A DNA stretch of 64,000 nt from Verrucomicrobiota bacterium (GTDB lineage: Bacteria > Verrucomicrobiota > Verrucomicrobiia > Opitutales > Opitutaceae): NCBI GenBank assembly GCA_014584295.1, contig JACTNC010000050.1:62001-126000 (forward strand), read 5' to 3'. The stretch's first letter is position 1. Every line of letters begins with the position of its first letter. Below are positions 1-8,909 of the stretch, piece by piece. A program made the translations under genes and the position numbers. The notes under the pieces are model-generated. The model was given only the letters and a program-made list of their open reading frames with translations. It did not search any database and was not told the origin of the DNA.

Positions 1-411
1 TAATAACACGGAAAAGTTGGGCAACGTTGCCGCATGTTTCAAAAAGAATCGTTCGGTTAACATGATCGGCATGGCCGTGTGCCCCGAGCAAGGCTCTTCA
101 CCCTTACCGGTGAGAGCCCAAACTTGGGTCTACATAGAACGGACCGATATTCCGAGAGCATGGGTGCATTCCACGCGAGCCGGATCTCTCCAAAGACGGC
201 TGCGCGGAAGATTCGATCACATATGCAGCCAGGAGTGAGCAAAGCAGAACCAGCGCCTTCGTGCCGATCACCCAGGTCCGGAGCCCTGCACTCAACCCTT
301 CTGGCTCTATTCCTCTCCGTCGTGCATAGCTGAACTTCTCGGATGGCTTGGGAGACCCTGGCGCACATCAGCGTCGAATCTACAATTGCCGAGAGTTCTT
401 GCTGAGGAGAC
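1..411. other. Low-GC stretch without a convincing gene
   Basis: No reading frame here looks like a protein I recognise. Base composition is visibly lower in GC than the flanking ffh region; the first 60 bases are about 40% GC. Several short overlapping frames exist on both strands. One on the minus strand (104-295) starts with a hydrophobic stretch resembling a signal peptide, but it has no recognisable continuation. The stretch may be a decayed gene, or the upstream end of something outside the window. Confidence 0.4.
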
Positions 412-726
412 TCAATGCTTCGGCATGGCGTGCGCATTGGCGAAAAGTATGCAGTCCTTGTAAAGGGAAGGGATTGCATCCACGCCTGTAACGATGATGT
501 TCCGATCACACCGTCGGAGGAGTAGGTGGCGTGTCTTGGCTTGTAGGGCTGCTGCACCTACAAGAAACGTGAAGAGAAAGCCGGAGACAAGGCAGCGATA
601 GACGCGATTGCGCCCAACCCTAGCCAATTCCGGTGGCAATATCCAACCGTCGAGGAATTTTCCGTCAAACAACGGCGCTGTGAGGGGAAAGGCATATTCT
701 TCCTCACCGAAAGTGGTATCCGTCAC
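412..726 (-). CDS. Doubtful small hypothetical protein downstream of ffh
   Basis: A 104-residue frame starts with GTG only 9 bases after the ffh stop codon, on the same strand. It has one hydrophobic segment at roughly residues 47-60 (LVSGFLFTFLVGAAAL) between polar ends. I do not recognise a family. In favour: same strand and short spacing to ffh, and one plausible membrane segment. Against: the C-terminal half has no evident structure and the local GC is low. It could be the intact start of a truncated membrane protein, or a chance frame. Confidence 0.25.
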   Translation of the reverse strand: MTDTTFGEEEYAFPLTAPLFDGKFLDGWILPPELARVGRNRVYRCLVSGFLFTFLVGAAALQAKTRHLLLRRCDRNIIVTGVDAIPSLYKDCILFANAHAMPKH

Positions 727-728
727 AA

Positions 729-748
729 GCCCAGGCTAAAACCCGGGC
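729..748 (-). terminator. Weak stem-loop over the ffh stop codon
   Basis: Seven-base arms (GCCCAGG and CCCGGGC, one G-T wobble) surround a six-base loop that contains the ffh stop codon. There is no T-tract after it on the minus strand, so this is a possible RNA-stability or weak termination structure at best. Confidence 0.25.
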
Positions 749-2079
749 ATGCCGCCTCTGCCCTGCATGGCCTGCATCTGGCGCATCATTTTCTTCGAGC
801 CGCCTCCCTTGAACATCTTCATCATCTTCTGCATCTGCTGAAACTGTTTCAGGAGCTGGTTGACTTCGACGACCTTCACGCCGGCGCCGTTTGCAATGCG
901 GAGGCGGCGGTTGCCGTTCAGGATCTCCGGCTTGCGGCGCTCCTGAAGCGTCATCGAATGGATGATCGCCTCGGTGCGGGCCATGCTCTTTTCCGCATCG
1001 GCGTCGATCTTCACGCCGCTCATGCCGGGCATCATTTTCATGATGCTCTCCATCGAGCCTAGCTTCTTGATCTGCTGCATCTGGGCGAGGAAGTCCTCGA
1101 GGGTGAAGTCGGCCTTGCGGAGCTTTTCCGCCATCTTCTCCGCCTCCTTCTGGTCAATGGTTTCCTGGGCCCGCTCCACGAGGGAGACGACGTCGCCCAT
1201 TCCCAGGATGCGTGAGGCCAGCCGATCGGGATAGAAGATGTCGAAGTCCGCCGGCTTCTCCCCGGTACCGATGAACTTGATGGGCACTCCCGTGATCGCC
1301 TTGATCGACAGCGCGGCACCGCCCCGGGCATCACCATCGAGTTTGGTCAGGATCAGGCCTGTGAGTTTGAGCGCCTCGTGGAATGCCTTGGCGACATTTA
1401 CGGCCTCCTGACCCAGCGCACCGTCGGCAACGAGGAGGATTTCGTCGGGCTCGACGCGCGCGGACAGGCGCTTCACCTCCTCGATCAGTTCGAGATCGAT
1501 CTGGAGCCTTCCTGCTGTGTCGAAGATGACGCAGTCCGCCGCCGCCTGGCGGGCAGTGTTGAGGGCGGCGGTCCCGATCGCGGAGACATCCCGCGAGGTG
1601 CGGTCGCAGTAGAACCCGATCTCCTCCTGCTTCGCGAGGATTTCGAGCTGGTCGATGGCAGCGGGGCGGTGGATGTCGCAGGCGGCAACCCACGGACGGT
1701 AGCCGCGCTTCTTGAGCAACTTCGCCAGTTTTACCGTGGACGTGGTCTTTCCCGAACCGTGAAGGCCGACTATCATTATCTTGAGCGGCCGGGCTCCGGA
1801 CAGGGCCGTCGTTCCTTCGCCGAGCAGGGAGACGAGTTCGTCGTGGATGATCTTGACGATCTGCTGTCCTGGGGTGACGCCTGCAAGCACCTGCTGGCCG
1901 AGGCATTTTGCCTGCACGCGCTCGACGAACTCGCGGGCCACCTTGAAATGAACGTCGGCTCCCAGCAGGGCGGTGCGCACTTCCTTGAGCGCTTCCGCCA
2001 TGTTTTCCTCGCTGAGTTTGCCGACGCCGCGGAGATTGCGGAGGGCGTGAGAGAGCTTTTCCGTGAGTGACTCAAACAT
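736..2079 (-). CDS. ffh: Signal recognition particle protein Ffh (SRP54)
   Basis: A 447-residue GTPase subunit of the signal recognition particle, which binds 4.5S RNA and signal sequences of nascent membrane and secreted proteins and delivers ribosomes to FtsY. The length is normal for bacterial Ffh. The N-domain helical bundle occupies residues 1-90. The G domain follows, with a P-loop GLHGSGKTT near residue 107 (usually GLQGAGKTT), DTAGRLQID, and [11 protein letters not shown] as the specificity loop. The methionine-rich M domain runs to the C-terminus, ending in a Met/Gly/Lys-rich tail ideal for signal-peptide and RNA binding. The ATG start gives the usual N-terminus (MFESLTEKL). It is divergent from the DAHP synthase gene, with about 150 bases between starts. 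No SRP RNA gene was recognised nearby. Confidence 0.97.
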   Translation of the reverse strand: MFESLTEKLSHALRNLRGVGKLSEENMAEALKEVRTALLGADVHFKVAREFVERVQAKCLGQQVLAGVTPGQQIVKIIHDELVSLLGEGTTALSGARPLKIMIVGLHGSGKTTSTVKLAKLLKKRGYRPWVAACDIHRPAAIDQLEILAKQEEIGFYCDRTSRDVSAIGTAALNTARQAAADCVIFDTAGRLQIDLELIEEVKRLSARVEPDEILLVADGALGQEAVNVAKAFHEALKLTGLILTKLDGDARGGAALSIKAITGVPIKFIGTGEKPADFDIFYPDRLASRILGMGDVVSLVERAQETIDQKEAEKMAEKLRKADFTLEDFLAQMQQIKKLGSMESIMKMMPGMSGVKIDADAEKSMARTEAIIHSMTLQERRKPEILNGNRRLRIANGAGVKVVEVNQLLKQFQQMQKMMKMFKGGGSKKMMRQMQAMQGRGGMPGF

Positions 2080-2228
2080 GGGAAGCGGGAAGAGTGGACG
2101 AACAGGGGTGCCGGAATCGACGCTAAACTCTCGTCCAGGGGGGCAGGAGGATCACTGCCAAAGGCCCCATTGGAAACTTCAATCTGTCAATTTCCGCGTT
2201 CCTCTCTACTGTGGAGAATCCTTTTGCC

Positions 2229-3281
2229 ATGATTTTACCGAAGACCAACCGTCTTACCAACGACCAACTCGCAGAGATCACCCGGATTGTTGAGGCATTT
2301 GGGTGCCGTATTCAGCCGATTGTCGGGGCGGTTCGCACCATCTATGCGATCGTTGGTGATGAGCGCGACGATCTGATGATCACCCGACTGGAGGGACTCA
2401 GTTATGTCGAACGCATCGACAAGATCCAATCGCCGTTCAAGCTGATGGATAAACGATCCGACCTGGCGTCACACACGATTCAGCTCGGTGGGGTGAAGCT
2501 CGGGGAGGAACTGCTCGTCGTGGCAGGCCAGTGCACGATTGATCCCAAGAACCCGACTCTTCTCTATGAAACGGCCGCCGCAGTGAAGGAGGCGGGCGCC
2601 CACGTGCTTCGGGGCGGAGTCTGGAAACCGCGGACCAATCCCTATGCGTTCCAGGGCGATTCCAAATCGCTAGACATCCTGATGGAGGCTCATCGCCGAA
2701 CAGGCCTGCCGGTCGATGCGGAGGTGATGGATGATAAGCAGCTGAAGCTCGCCCTCGATGCCGGTGTGCACATGCTCCAGGTGGGGGCCCGCAATGCGCT
2801 TAACTACTCGCTGCTGCGCGCCATCGGTAAGGCAGTGTCTGACAGGTCGACCGTGGTGCTGCTGAAACGCAGTCTGCACATGGGGCCGATCAATGAGTTT
2901 CTATCCGCCGCCGAATACATAGCCTCGTTCGGTAATCCCAATATCCTGCTGTGCCCACGTGGCACGGCACCGACGCTCGACGGATACCGGAATCACCCCG
3001 ACGAGAGCATCACCCCGCTTCTCAAGGAGCGAACCTGGGCTCCCGTCGTGGTCGATCCCTCGCATTCGGTGGGCAAGGCCGTCTATGTGCCCGCATGCGC
3101 GCTGGCAGCGGTTGCGTATGGGGCGGATGGACTCTGCATCGAGGCCCATGTGGAACCAACCAAGGGAATTGGTGATGATCCCAAGCAAGCGATCACTCCC
3201 GACGTGCTGGCCGAAACGATCAGTCAGGCCCGGCAGCTTTGGACGCTGACGCATGCAACGCGTGTCGCTGCCCGTTCATGA
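2229..3281 (+). CDS. aroF: DAHP synthase, type I-beta (AroA/AroF-like) with N-terminal ACT-like domain
   Basis: 3-deoxy-7-phosphoheptulonate synthase condenses PEP and erythrose 4-phosphate, the first shikimate-pathway step. From ATG 2229 it has 350 residues; a GTG at 2211 is an alternative. Residues 1-75 form a ferredoxin/ACT-like regulatory domain of the Thermotoga type, usually an allosteric site for aromatic amino acids. The TIM barrel follows. Expected metal and substrate ligands are visible: Cys102, the KPRTNPYAFQG loop (Lys133, Arg135), Lys213, His279 in DPSHSVG, Glu305 in EAH, and Asp316/317. Departures from the family are GQC instead of GPC at the metal cysteine, KRSLHMGPINEF where KRGxxxTIEEW is normal, and LCPRG instead of LCERG. 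Most likely still a DAHP synthase, but the altered loops leave room for a different aldose phosphate. Confidence 0.85.
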   Translation: MILPKTNRLTNDQLAEITRIVEAFGCRIQPIVGAVRTIYAIVGDERDDLMITRLEGLSYVERIDKIQSPFKLMDKRSDLASHTIQLGGVKLGEELLVVAGQCTIDPKNPTLLYETAAAVKEAGAHVLRGGVWKPRTNPYAFQGDSKSLDILMEAHRRTGLPVDAEVMDDKQLKLALDAGVHMLQVGARNALNYSLLRAIGKAVSDRSTVVLLKRSLHMGPINEFLSAAEYIASFGNPNILLCPRGTAPTLDGYRNHPDESITPLLKERTWAPVVVDPSHSVGKAVYVPACALAAVAYGADGLCIEAHVEPTKGIGDDPKQAITPDVLAETISQARQLWTLTHATRVAARS

Positions 3282-3343
3282 CCCGCGCGGGCAGATCGCT
3301 CCTACGCGACGCCCGATGGCGTGTGTAAGCGGGCGGAATCCGA

Positions 3344-5905
3344 TCACAGCAAACTGAGCTGGGAATCGTCTTCAACGGTGACCGTGATCTTTTTTCTCGG
3401 CCGAGCTTTCGGCGCTGCGGCCGGAAGCTCGACGTTGGAATCGTCGGACTCGAGCTTTGAGAGGATGGTTTTCGCGCGTTCGATGACACTCAGGGGCAGG
3501 CCCGCGAGGCGGGCCACCTGGATGCCGTAGCTGCGGTCTGCGGCTCCCGAGACCACCCGCCGGAGGAACACGATGTCATCATTCCATTCCTTTACGGCGA
3601 CCGACAGATTGCGAAGGCGGGCGAGGCTCTTGGCGAGCTGGGTGAGTTCCTGGTAGTGGGTGGCAAACAAGGTGCGTGGGCCGGTTGATTCGTCGCGATG
3701 CAGGTGCTCGACGACCGCCCAGGCAATGGACAGCCCGTCATAGGTGGAGGTGCCTCGGCCGATTTCATCGAGGATGATCAGGGAACGGGCCGATGCGTTG
3801 TTGAGGATGTTCGCGGTCTCGTTCATCTCGACCATGAATGTCGAATTGCCTCGGGCGAGATCGTCACTCGCTCCCACACGCGAAAAAATTCGGTCAACCA
3901 GCCCGATCCGGCAGCGGGTGGCGGGAACCCACGAGCCGATCTGCGCAAGCAGCGTGATCAGTGCGACCTGGCGGATGTAGGTCGACTTGCCGGCCATGTT
4001 CGGGCCAGTGATCAAAGCGATCTGAACCTCATCGCACGAGAGCAGTGTATCGTTGGGCACGAAACCCGATCCACCGGAAAGGAAGGCATTGGCCGGATCC
4101 TTGAGGATCTGCTCAACGACCGGATGGCGGCCATCCGTGATCTCCAGTTGCGAACCCTCATCCAGATCGGGACGACAGTAGTTCCATTCGCGGGCGAGCA
4201 GCGCCCAGCCGGCCAGAACATCGATTTCGGCGAGCAGGTCCGCCGTCTGGGCCAGCGCAGCGGATACCTCGAGCACGGCGGTAACCAGCACCGCGAAGAT
4301 TTCCTTCTCGCGGCTGAGGGCGTTTTCCTCCGCGTGAAAGATCTCCTTCTCCTTTTGCTTGAGGGCGTCGGTGATGTAACGTTCGCCGTTCGCCGTCGTC
4401 TGCTTGCGCACGTAGTCTGCGGGGACGAGATGGAGGTTGGCCTTTGTGACCTCGATGTAGTAGCCGAAGACGGAGTTGAAGCGGACCTTGAGGCTGCGGA
4501 TACCGGTGCGCTCCTGCTCGCTTGCTTCGAGATCCGAAAGCCACGTCTTGTTTCCGGAGGTCAGCGCGCGGAGCCGGTCGAGTTCTTCATCGTATCCGTC
4601 GCGGATATAACCTCCGTCGGCGACGTCCGCCGGCATGTCGTCCGCAAGCGATGCCGAGAGCAGTTCGCGGAGAGGCTCAAATTCGGGTAACCGTGGGGCG
4701 AGGCTTGCGGGTGCTCCGCCACATGCGGAAAGAGACGCACGGAGCGCGGGCAACTGCATGAGCGTTTCCCGGATGCCCAGGAGTTCACGCGGATTTCTCA
4801 GACGATTCTGCAGCCGGCCGAGAATTCGCGGCACATCCCGGACTTGGGCTAGCAGGTCGCGGATCGCGCCAAGCGCAGCAGCGTGCGCTTGAAATTGTCC
4901 CACCAAGTCCTGGCGTCGCCGCAGTTCGGCGAGATCGAGGGGCGGTGACGCAAGCCAGCGCTCGAGCAAGCGCGCGCCCGGCGCAGTGGTGGTGCGATTG
5001 ATGGCGTGCACCAGTGAACCCTCGCGAGTACCTCGGATCGACTGGAATATCTCGAGATTGCGAAGGGTTGCCGGATCCAGGAGAAGCGTGCGCTCGCTGC
5101 GATATTCCTGGAGGACACGGAGATTCTCGGGTCGAGCGCACAGGTTGTCCGCGACATACTGAACCAGTGCCCCGGCGGGTCCCAGCCCGCGATGATCGCG
5201 GGAGATGCCGAAACCCTCCAGATTGAGCACCTTCAAGGCGTCGAAGATGGCGGGCAGCGCGCTGCTCAGCTCGAATTGATACGGAGGCAATTCCGTGCAG
5301 AGCCTTGCTGAGCAGAACGTGTGGAGTGCGTGGGCAGCCGTCTCCTGGTGAGCGGCATTTTTCCATCGTTCCAGTTCGCTCTCGGCCAGGACCAGTTCGG
5401 CCGGTTCGATGGCTGCTAGGACCGGAAGCAGGTTTTCGGGGCGTTCGTCCGTCGCCAGTTTGAATTCACCCGTGGACAGATCCATCCACGCGGCGTGGAG
5501 ACCGCCTTTGTCAAGCTGGAGGGCAGCGACGTAGTGATTGTGATGAGCGTCGAGCTGGGTGGGGGAGAGGGTGGTTCCTGGAGTGAGAATGCGCGACAGG
5601 CTGCGCCTGACAAGCTTGCCCGGTTTGGCAGGCTCCGCCTGGTCACAGATCGCGACCTTTTTTCCATGGGCGAGCAGCTTGTTGACGTACGTGTCGAGCG
5701 CGTGGGCGGGAATCCCGGCCATCGGATGGTCGATGCGCTTGGTCAGCGTGAGCCCGAGCAGCTTGGAGGCAACGACCGCATCGTCGAAGAACAGCTCGAA
5801 AAAGTCCCCCAGTCGAAAGAGCAGTAACGTGTCGCGCGGCAGGCCGCGCTTCACCTCGAAGTACTGCTGCATCATGGGCGTCATTTTCTCGGACTCGCTC
5901 GACAT
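3344..5905 (-). CDS. mutS: DNA mismatch repair protein MutS
   Basis: The mismatch-recognition ATPase that starts methyl-independent or methyl-directed repair with MutL. It has 853 residues from ATG 5905 (MSSESEKMTPMMQQYF); a GTG at 5941 would add 12 residues without homology. The mismatch-binding Phe-X-Glu motif is present as GDFFELFFDDA near the N-terminus. The Walker A GPNMAGKST starts at about residue 634, Walker B/signature DEIGRGTSTYDG at about 713, and FATHYQEL and YGIQVARLAGLP complete the ATPase. The extreme C-terminus QLSLL matches a beta sliding-clamp-binding pentapeptide, as in Escherichia coli MutS. It is convergent with the DAHP synthase gene (62 bases between stops). The glutamate dehydrogenase gene lies upstream on the same strand, about 120 bases away. 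Confidence 0.97.
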   Translation of the reverse strand: MSSESEKMTPMMQQYFEVKRGLPRDTLLLFRLGDFFELFFDDAVVASKLLGLTLTKRIDHPMAGIPAHALDTYVNKLLAHGKKVAICDQAEPAKPGKLVRRSLSRILTPGTTLSPTQLDAHHNHYVAALQLDKGGLHAAWMDLSTGEFKLATDERPENLLPVLAAIEPAELVLAESELERWKNAAHQETAAHALHTFCSARLCTELPPYQFELSSALPAIFDALKVLNLEGFGISRDHRGLGPAGALVQYVADNLCARPENLRVLQEYRSERTLLLDPATLRNLEIFQSIRGTREGSLVHAINRTTTAPGARLLERWLASPPLDLAELRRRQDLVGQFQAHAAALGAIRDLLAQVRDVPRILGRLQNRLRNPRELLGIRETLMQLPALRASLSACGGAPASLAPRLPEFEPLRELLSASLADDMPADVADGGYIRDGYDEELDRLRALTSGNKTWLSDLEASEQERTGIRSLKVRFNSVFGYYIEVTKANLHLVPADYVRKQTTANGERYITDALKQKEKEIFHAEENALSREKEIFAVLVTAVLEVSAALAQTADLLAEIDVLAGWALLAREWNYCRPDLDEGSQLEITDGRHPVVEQILKDPANAFLSGGSGFVPNDTLLSCDEVQIALITGPNMAGKSTYIRQVALITLLAQIGSWVPATRCRIGLVDRIFSRVGASDDLARGNSTFMVEMNETANILNNASARSLIILDEIGRGTSTYDGLSIAWAVVEHLHRDESTGPRTLFATHYQELTQLAKSLARLRNLSVAVKEWNDDIVFLRRVVSGAADRSYGIQVARLAGLPLSVIERAKTILSKLESDDSNVELPAAAPKARPRKKITVTVEDDSQLSLL

Positions 5906-6028
5906 GGGGAAACGTTGTTCCAACTCCCCGGTGGAACGCACTAAAAAACGCGAACAGGATGATCTGATTGAAAACGAACCACTGAGCCGCGATGTGCGTC
6001 TCGGGATGCAGCGCGGAGGCCGGTCCGC

Positions 6029-7303
6029 TCAGGGGAAAAGGCCGCGGCTCTGCTTGGCTTCGGCGACACGCTGGATCCCGAGGGTGAGAGCGGCCAGGCG
6101 ACGGCTGAACTTGAATTTGCGCTTCTGGTACTCGACGGATTGCCTTGCCTTGTCGAGGATGGCAAACAGCTTGCCGATAACCTCGTCCCGCGACCAATAG
6201 AAGTTCTGAAGGTTCTGCAGCCATTCGAAGTAGGAAACGATCACGCCACCGGAGTTGCAGAGCACGTCGGGGATCACCTCGATATCGCCGCGCTTCTCAA
6301 TCACGCGATCAGCCTGGTTTGTGGTCGGCCCGTTGGCGGCTTCGGCAAGAATCCGGCATTGCAGGCGCGGGGCATTCTCGTGGGTAATCACGCGCTCAAG
6401 TGCCGCGGGCACGAGCACGGTGCATTTTGTGGTCAGAAGCTGCTCGTTGGTGATTTCCTCGCCGCCATCGAAGTCCCTGAGCACCTTGCTGAATTTCACA
6501 TATTCTACCGCCTTCTTCACATTGATGCCCCCGGCATTGTGAAATGCCCCCGTGAGATCGGAGATGGCCACGACCTTGATTCCGTACGCATCGAGAGCCA
6601 GCGCGGTTTCGGAACCCACGTTTCCGAAACCCTGGATGGCAACGGTCGCCTCCTTGATGGGAATGTTGAGGTCCGCGAGATACGACTTGATGAGATAGGC
6701 CACGCCGGCGCCGGTCGCCTCGCGGCGACCCTGTGAACCGCCGAGCGAGATCGGTTTGCCAGTGACGATTGCGGATTCAAGCCGCCCCACGTGGTTGGAG
6801 TAGGTGTCGAGCATCCAACCCATGATCTTCTCATTGGTGCCGACATCGGGCGCGGGAACGTCGATATGAGGGCCGATGAAGGGAATGAGCTCCTGCATGT
6901 AGCGGCGTGCAAGGCGCTCCAATTCCCCCTCGGAGAGTTTGCTGGGATCTACGATCACTCCGCCCTTTGCGCCGCCATAAGGAATGCCGGCGAGTGAACA
7001 CTTCCAGCTCATCCACATGGCCAGGGCGGCCACCTCGCCGATCGTGACATCGGGATGAAAACGGATGCCTCCTTTGGACGGACCCGTGGAGAGATTGTGC
7101 TGAACTCGGTAACCCTCGAAAATGGTCACGCTGCCGTTGTCGCGCCTCACCGGCAGGGAAACCGCCATGCAGCGCCGAGGCCATTTTGTCCGGTCCCGGA
7201 TGGATTCCGGAAGATTGATGGCATCGGCGGCCTGGTCAAACTGACGGCACGCCATCCGGAAGACATCGGAGTCGTAAAGGGGAGATACAATGGCTTTGGA
7301 CAT
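6029..7303 (-). CDS. gdhA: Glu/Leu/Phe/Val dehydrogenase (glutamate dehydrogenase)
   Basis: A 424-residue NAD(P)-dependent amino-acid dehydrogenase, most probably interconverting glutamate and 2-oxoglutarate plus ammonia in the cytoplasm. The N-terminal substrate domain has PSKGGIRFHP near residue 75 and the catalytic lysine in GGAKGG (Lys113). PAPDVGT near 150 holds the catalytic Asp. The Rossmann domain shows GFGNVG at 225-230 and the AEAANGPTT segment typical of the family. Length and motif order match hexameric GDH of the S_50_I type. Cofactor preference cannot be decided by eye. The gene is divergent from the coiled-coil membrane protein gene at 7497, with a 193-base intergenic region that probably holds both promoters. 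Confidence 0.93.
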   Translation of the reverse strand: MSKAIVSPLYDSDVFRMACRQFDQAADAINLPESIRDRTKWPRRCMAVSLPVRRDNGSVTIFEGYRVQHNLSTGPSKGGIRFHPDVTIGEVAALAMWMSWKCSLAGIPYGGAKGGVIVDPSKLSEGELERLARRYMQELIPFIGPHIDVPAPDVGTNEKIMGWMLDTYSNHVGRLESAIVTGKPISLGGSQGRREATGAGVAYLIKSYLADLNIPIKEATVAIQGFGNVGSETALALDAYGIKVVAISDLTGAFHNAGGINVKKAVEYVKFSKVLRDFDGGEEITNEQLLTTKCTVLVPAALERVITHENAPRLQCRILAEAANGPTTNQADRVIEKRGDIEVIPDVLCNSGGVIVSYFEWLQNLQNFYWSRDEVIGKLFAILDKARQSVEYQKRKFKFSRRLAALTLGIQRVAEAKQSRGLFP

Positions 7304-7496
7304 GACGTTTTTGAAAAGGTGCGTCGAAAACGGTGCGAATGACGGTCGTGGATTGCGGCACGACGGGCACCCGGGATATCAATCGGCAAATTCAGGAATC
7401 GCAATCCCCCACTTTTCAATGCCGACGCTTCCTTGCTGGCGACCTCGCATTGAAGGCGATTGAAAATCCCAACCCGGACCCTTCACAGTAGGAAGA

Positions 7497-8909
7497 ATGG
7501 CATCACTCCTGGCAAAACTTGGCGCATGGCTGCTGCAGAAACTGGCGGTGGTGATCCTCATCGTTGTACTTGGACTGGCCGCCTATGCGGTTTACCTCTT
7601 CGTCCGGGACCAACAGGCCTCCAAGGATGGAAAGTCAGAACTGGTGACAGCATTGCAAGGAGAGCGTGAGCGGTTGCTGACGCTGAAGGCGGACATCGAA
7701 TCGCGCATTGCTTCGCTGGAGGCGGAAGCCGCCCTGCAAAAGGACAGAATTCAGCGGGCTGAGAAAATCCTTCGGATGCTGGGAGAACTCTCCAGTTGGT
7801 GGGAGCGGTTGTTCGGAAATTCAGAACAACAGCGCATCAATGCCGAGCAGGCCAAGAAGGTGGAGGCGTTGAAGAAGGAGGCAACGGGCAAACTCCCGGA
7901 GATCGAACGTTTGCTGACACATACCACTTGGGAAAAGGAAGGCGTGATGCTCTCCCTCGACCGCATCCAGCGACAACTGATCACTGCCGAATCGACGGAG
8001 ACGGCAGGCACCCGCTATTTGAAGGCGGCATGGGATGCCAGCAAGGGGTACATCCTGTTGGCGCTCGCGGCCTATCTTTTTGGTCCCACGCTCTGGAAGC
8101 TCGCCATGTATTACGCGATTGCCCCCCTCGTCTCCGCCGGCAAGCCGCTGCGTTTCGCATCCGAACCAGGTCTCAATCCCGAGGTCGGTGCGAGCCATGT
8201 ATCGGTGGATTCCGTGCTTTGGCCCGGTGAGCGCCTGAGGGTCAAGGAGAAATACCTTCAGGCGAGCGATGAAGGGCTCACCCGCAAGACCCGATTCCTG
8301 CTGGATTGGAGCATCCCCTTTACCAGCCTGGCCTGTGGATTGGCGGAGTTGGTGGAGATGCAAAATGCCACCGCCGGGGCGGCGTATCGCGTGACCTTCT
8401 CCAATGCCAAGGATCCTCACATTGAACTCGCGGTGGTGCAGGTGCCGGTGGGTGGATCGTTGATTCTCCGTCCAAGCTACCTTGCCGGAGTAATCAATCC
8501 CGCCGGCGAACGCCTGCAGATCCTGCGGCGCTGGGTTGTCTGGAGATGGCTGTCGTGGATCACGCTGCAGTTTCGTTTCTTTGAGTTCGTGGGTCCCTGC
8601 CGTTTGATCGTTGCGGGCACGCGCGGTGTGCGTGCAGAACTTCTTGCTCAGCCCGATGGTCAGCCTCGGGCGGCACGACGGACCAATCAGGATGCGACCA
8701 TCGCGTTCACACCGAATCTGTCCTATCGCCCGATCCGCGCGGAAACCTTCTGGGGGTACTATCGCGAGATGAACCCGCTGTTTGATGATCTGTTCTCCGG
8801 CTCGGGAGTTTTCATCTGCCAGGAAACTGCCCGATCCGGTCCAGCCGAAACGGCGGGGAAGTTCTGGTCGTCGGTGTGGAACGGGCTGCTCAAGGTTTTT
8901 GGGATGTAG
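7497..8909 (+). CDS. Membrane-anchored coiled-coil protein with AIM24-like C-terminal domain
   Basis: I do not recognise a named family with certainty. The 470-residue protein has a membrane segment at about residues 17-40, a long charged coiled coil at roughly 45-150, a second hydrophobic stretch at about 183-212, and a C-terminal beta-rich region of about 250 residues. That last region has alternating hydrophobics and the spacing GGSLILRPSYLAGV ... EFVGPCRLIVAGT, which recalls the AIM24/TRAP-like beta-barrel fold (low confidence). The ATG start is preceded by AGGAAG, one of the few good ribosome-binding sites in the window. Its stop lies 20 bases inside the convergent uvrA gene. A role as an envelope scaffold is only a guess. 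Confidence 0.75.
   Translation: MASLLAKLGAWLLQKLAVVILIVVLGLAAYAVYLFVRDQQASKDGKSELVTALQGERERLLTLKADIESRIASLEAEAALQKDRIQRAEKILRMLGELSSWWERLFGNSEQQRINAEQAKKVEALKKEATGKLPEIERLLTHTTWEKEGVMLSLDRIQRQLITAESTETAGTRYLKAAWDASKGYILLALAAYLFGPTLWKLAMYYAIAPLVSAGKPLRFASEPGLNPEVGASHVSVDSVLWPGERLRVKEKYLQASDEGLTRKTRFLLDWSIPFTSLACGLAELVEMQNATAGAAYRVTFSNAKDPHIELAVVQVPVGGSLILRPSYLAGVINPAGERLQILRRWVVWRWLSWITLQFRFFEFVGPCRLIVAGTRGVRAELLAQPDGQPRAARRTNQDATIAFTPNLSYRPIRAETFWGYYREMNPLFDDLFSGSGVFICQETARSGPAETAGKFWSSVWNGLLKVFGM

Noticed and set aside
57-557. 166-codon minus-strand frame near the window start
   Set aside because: Cys/Arg-rich with no domain or hydrophobic pattern; looks like chance.
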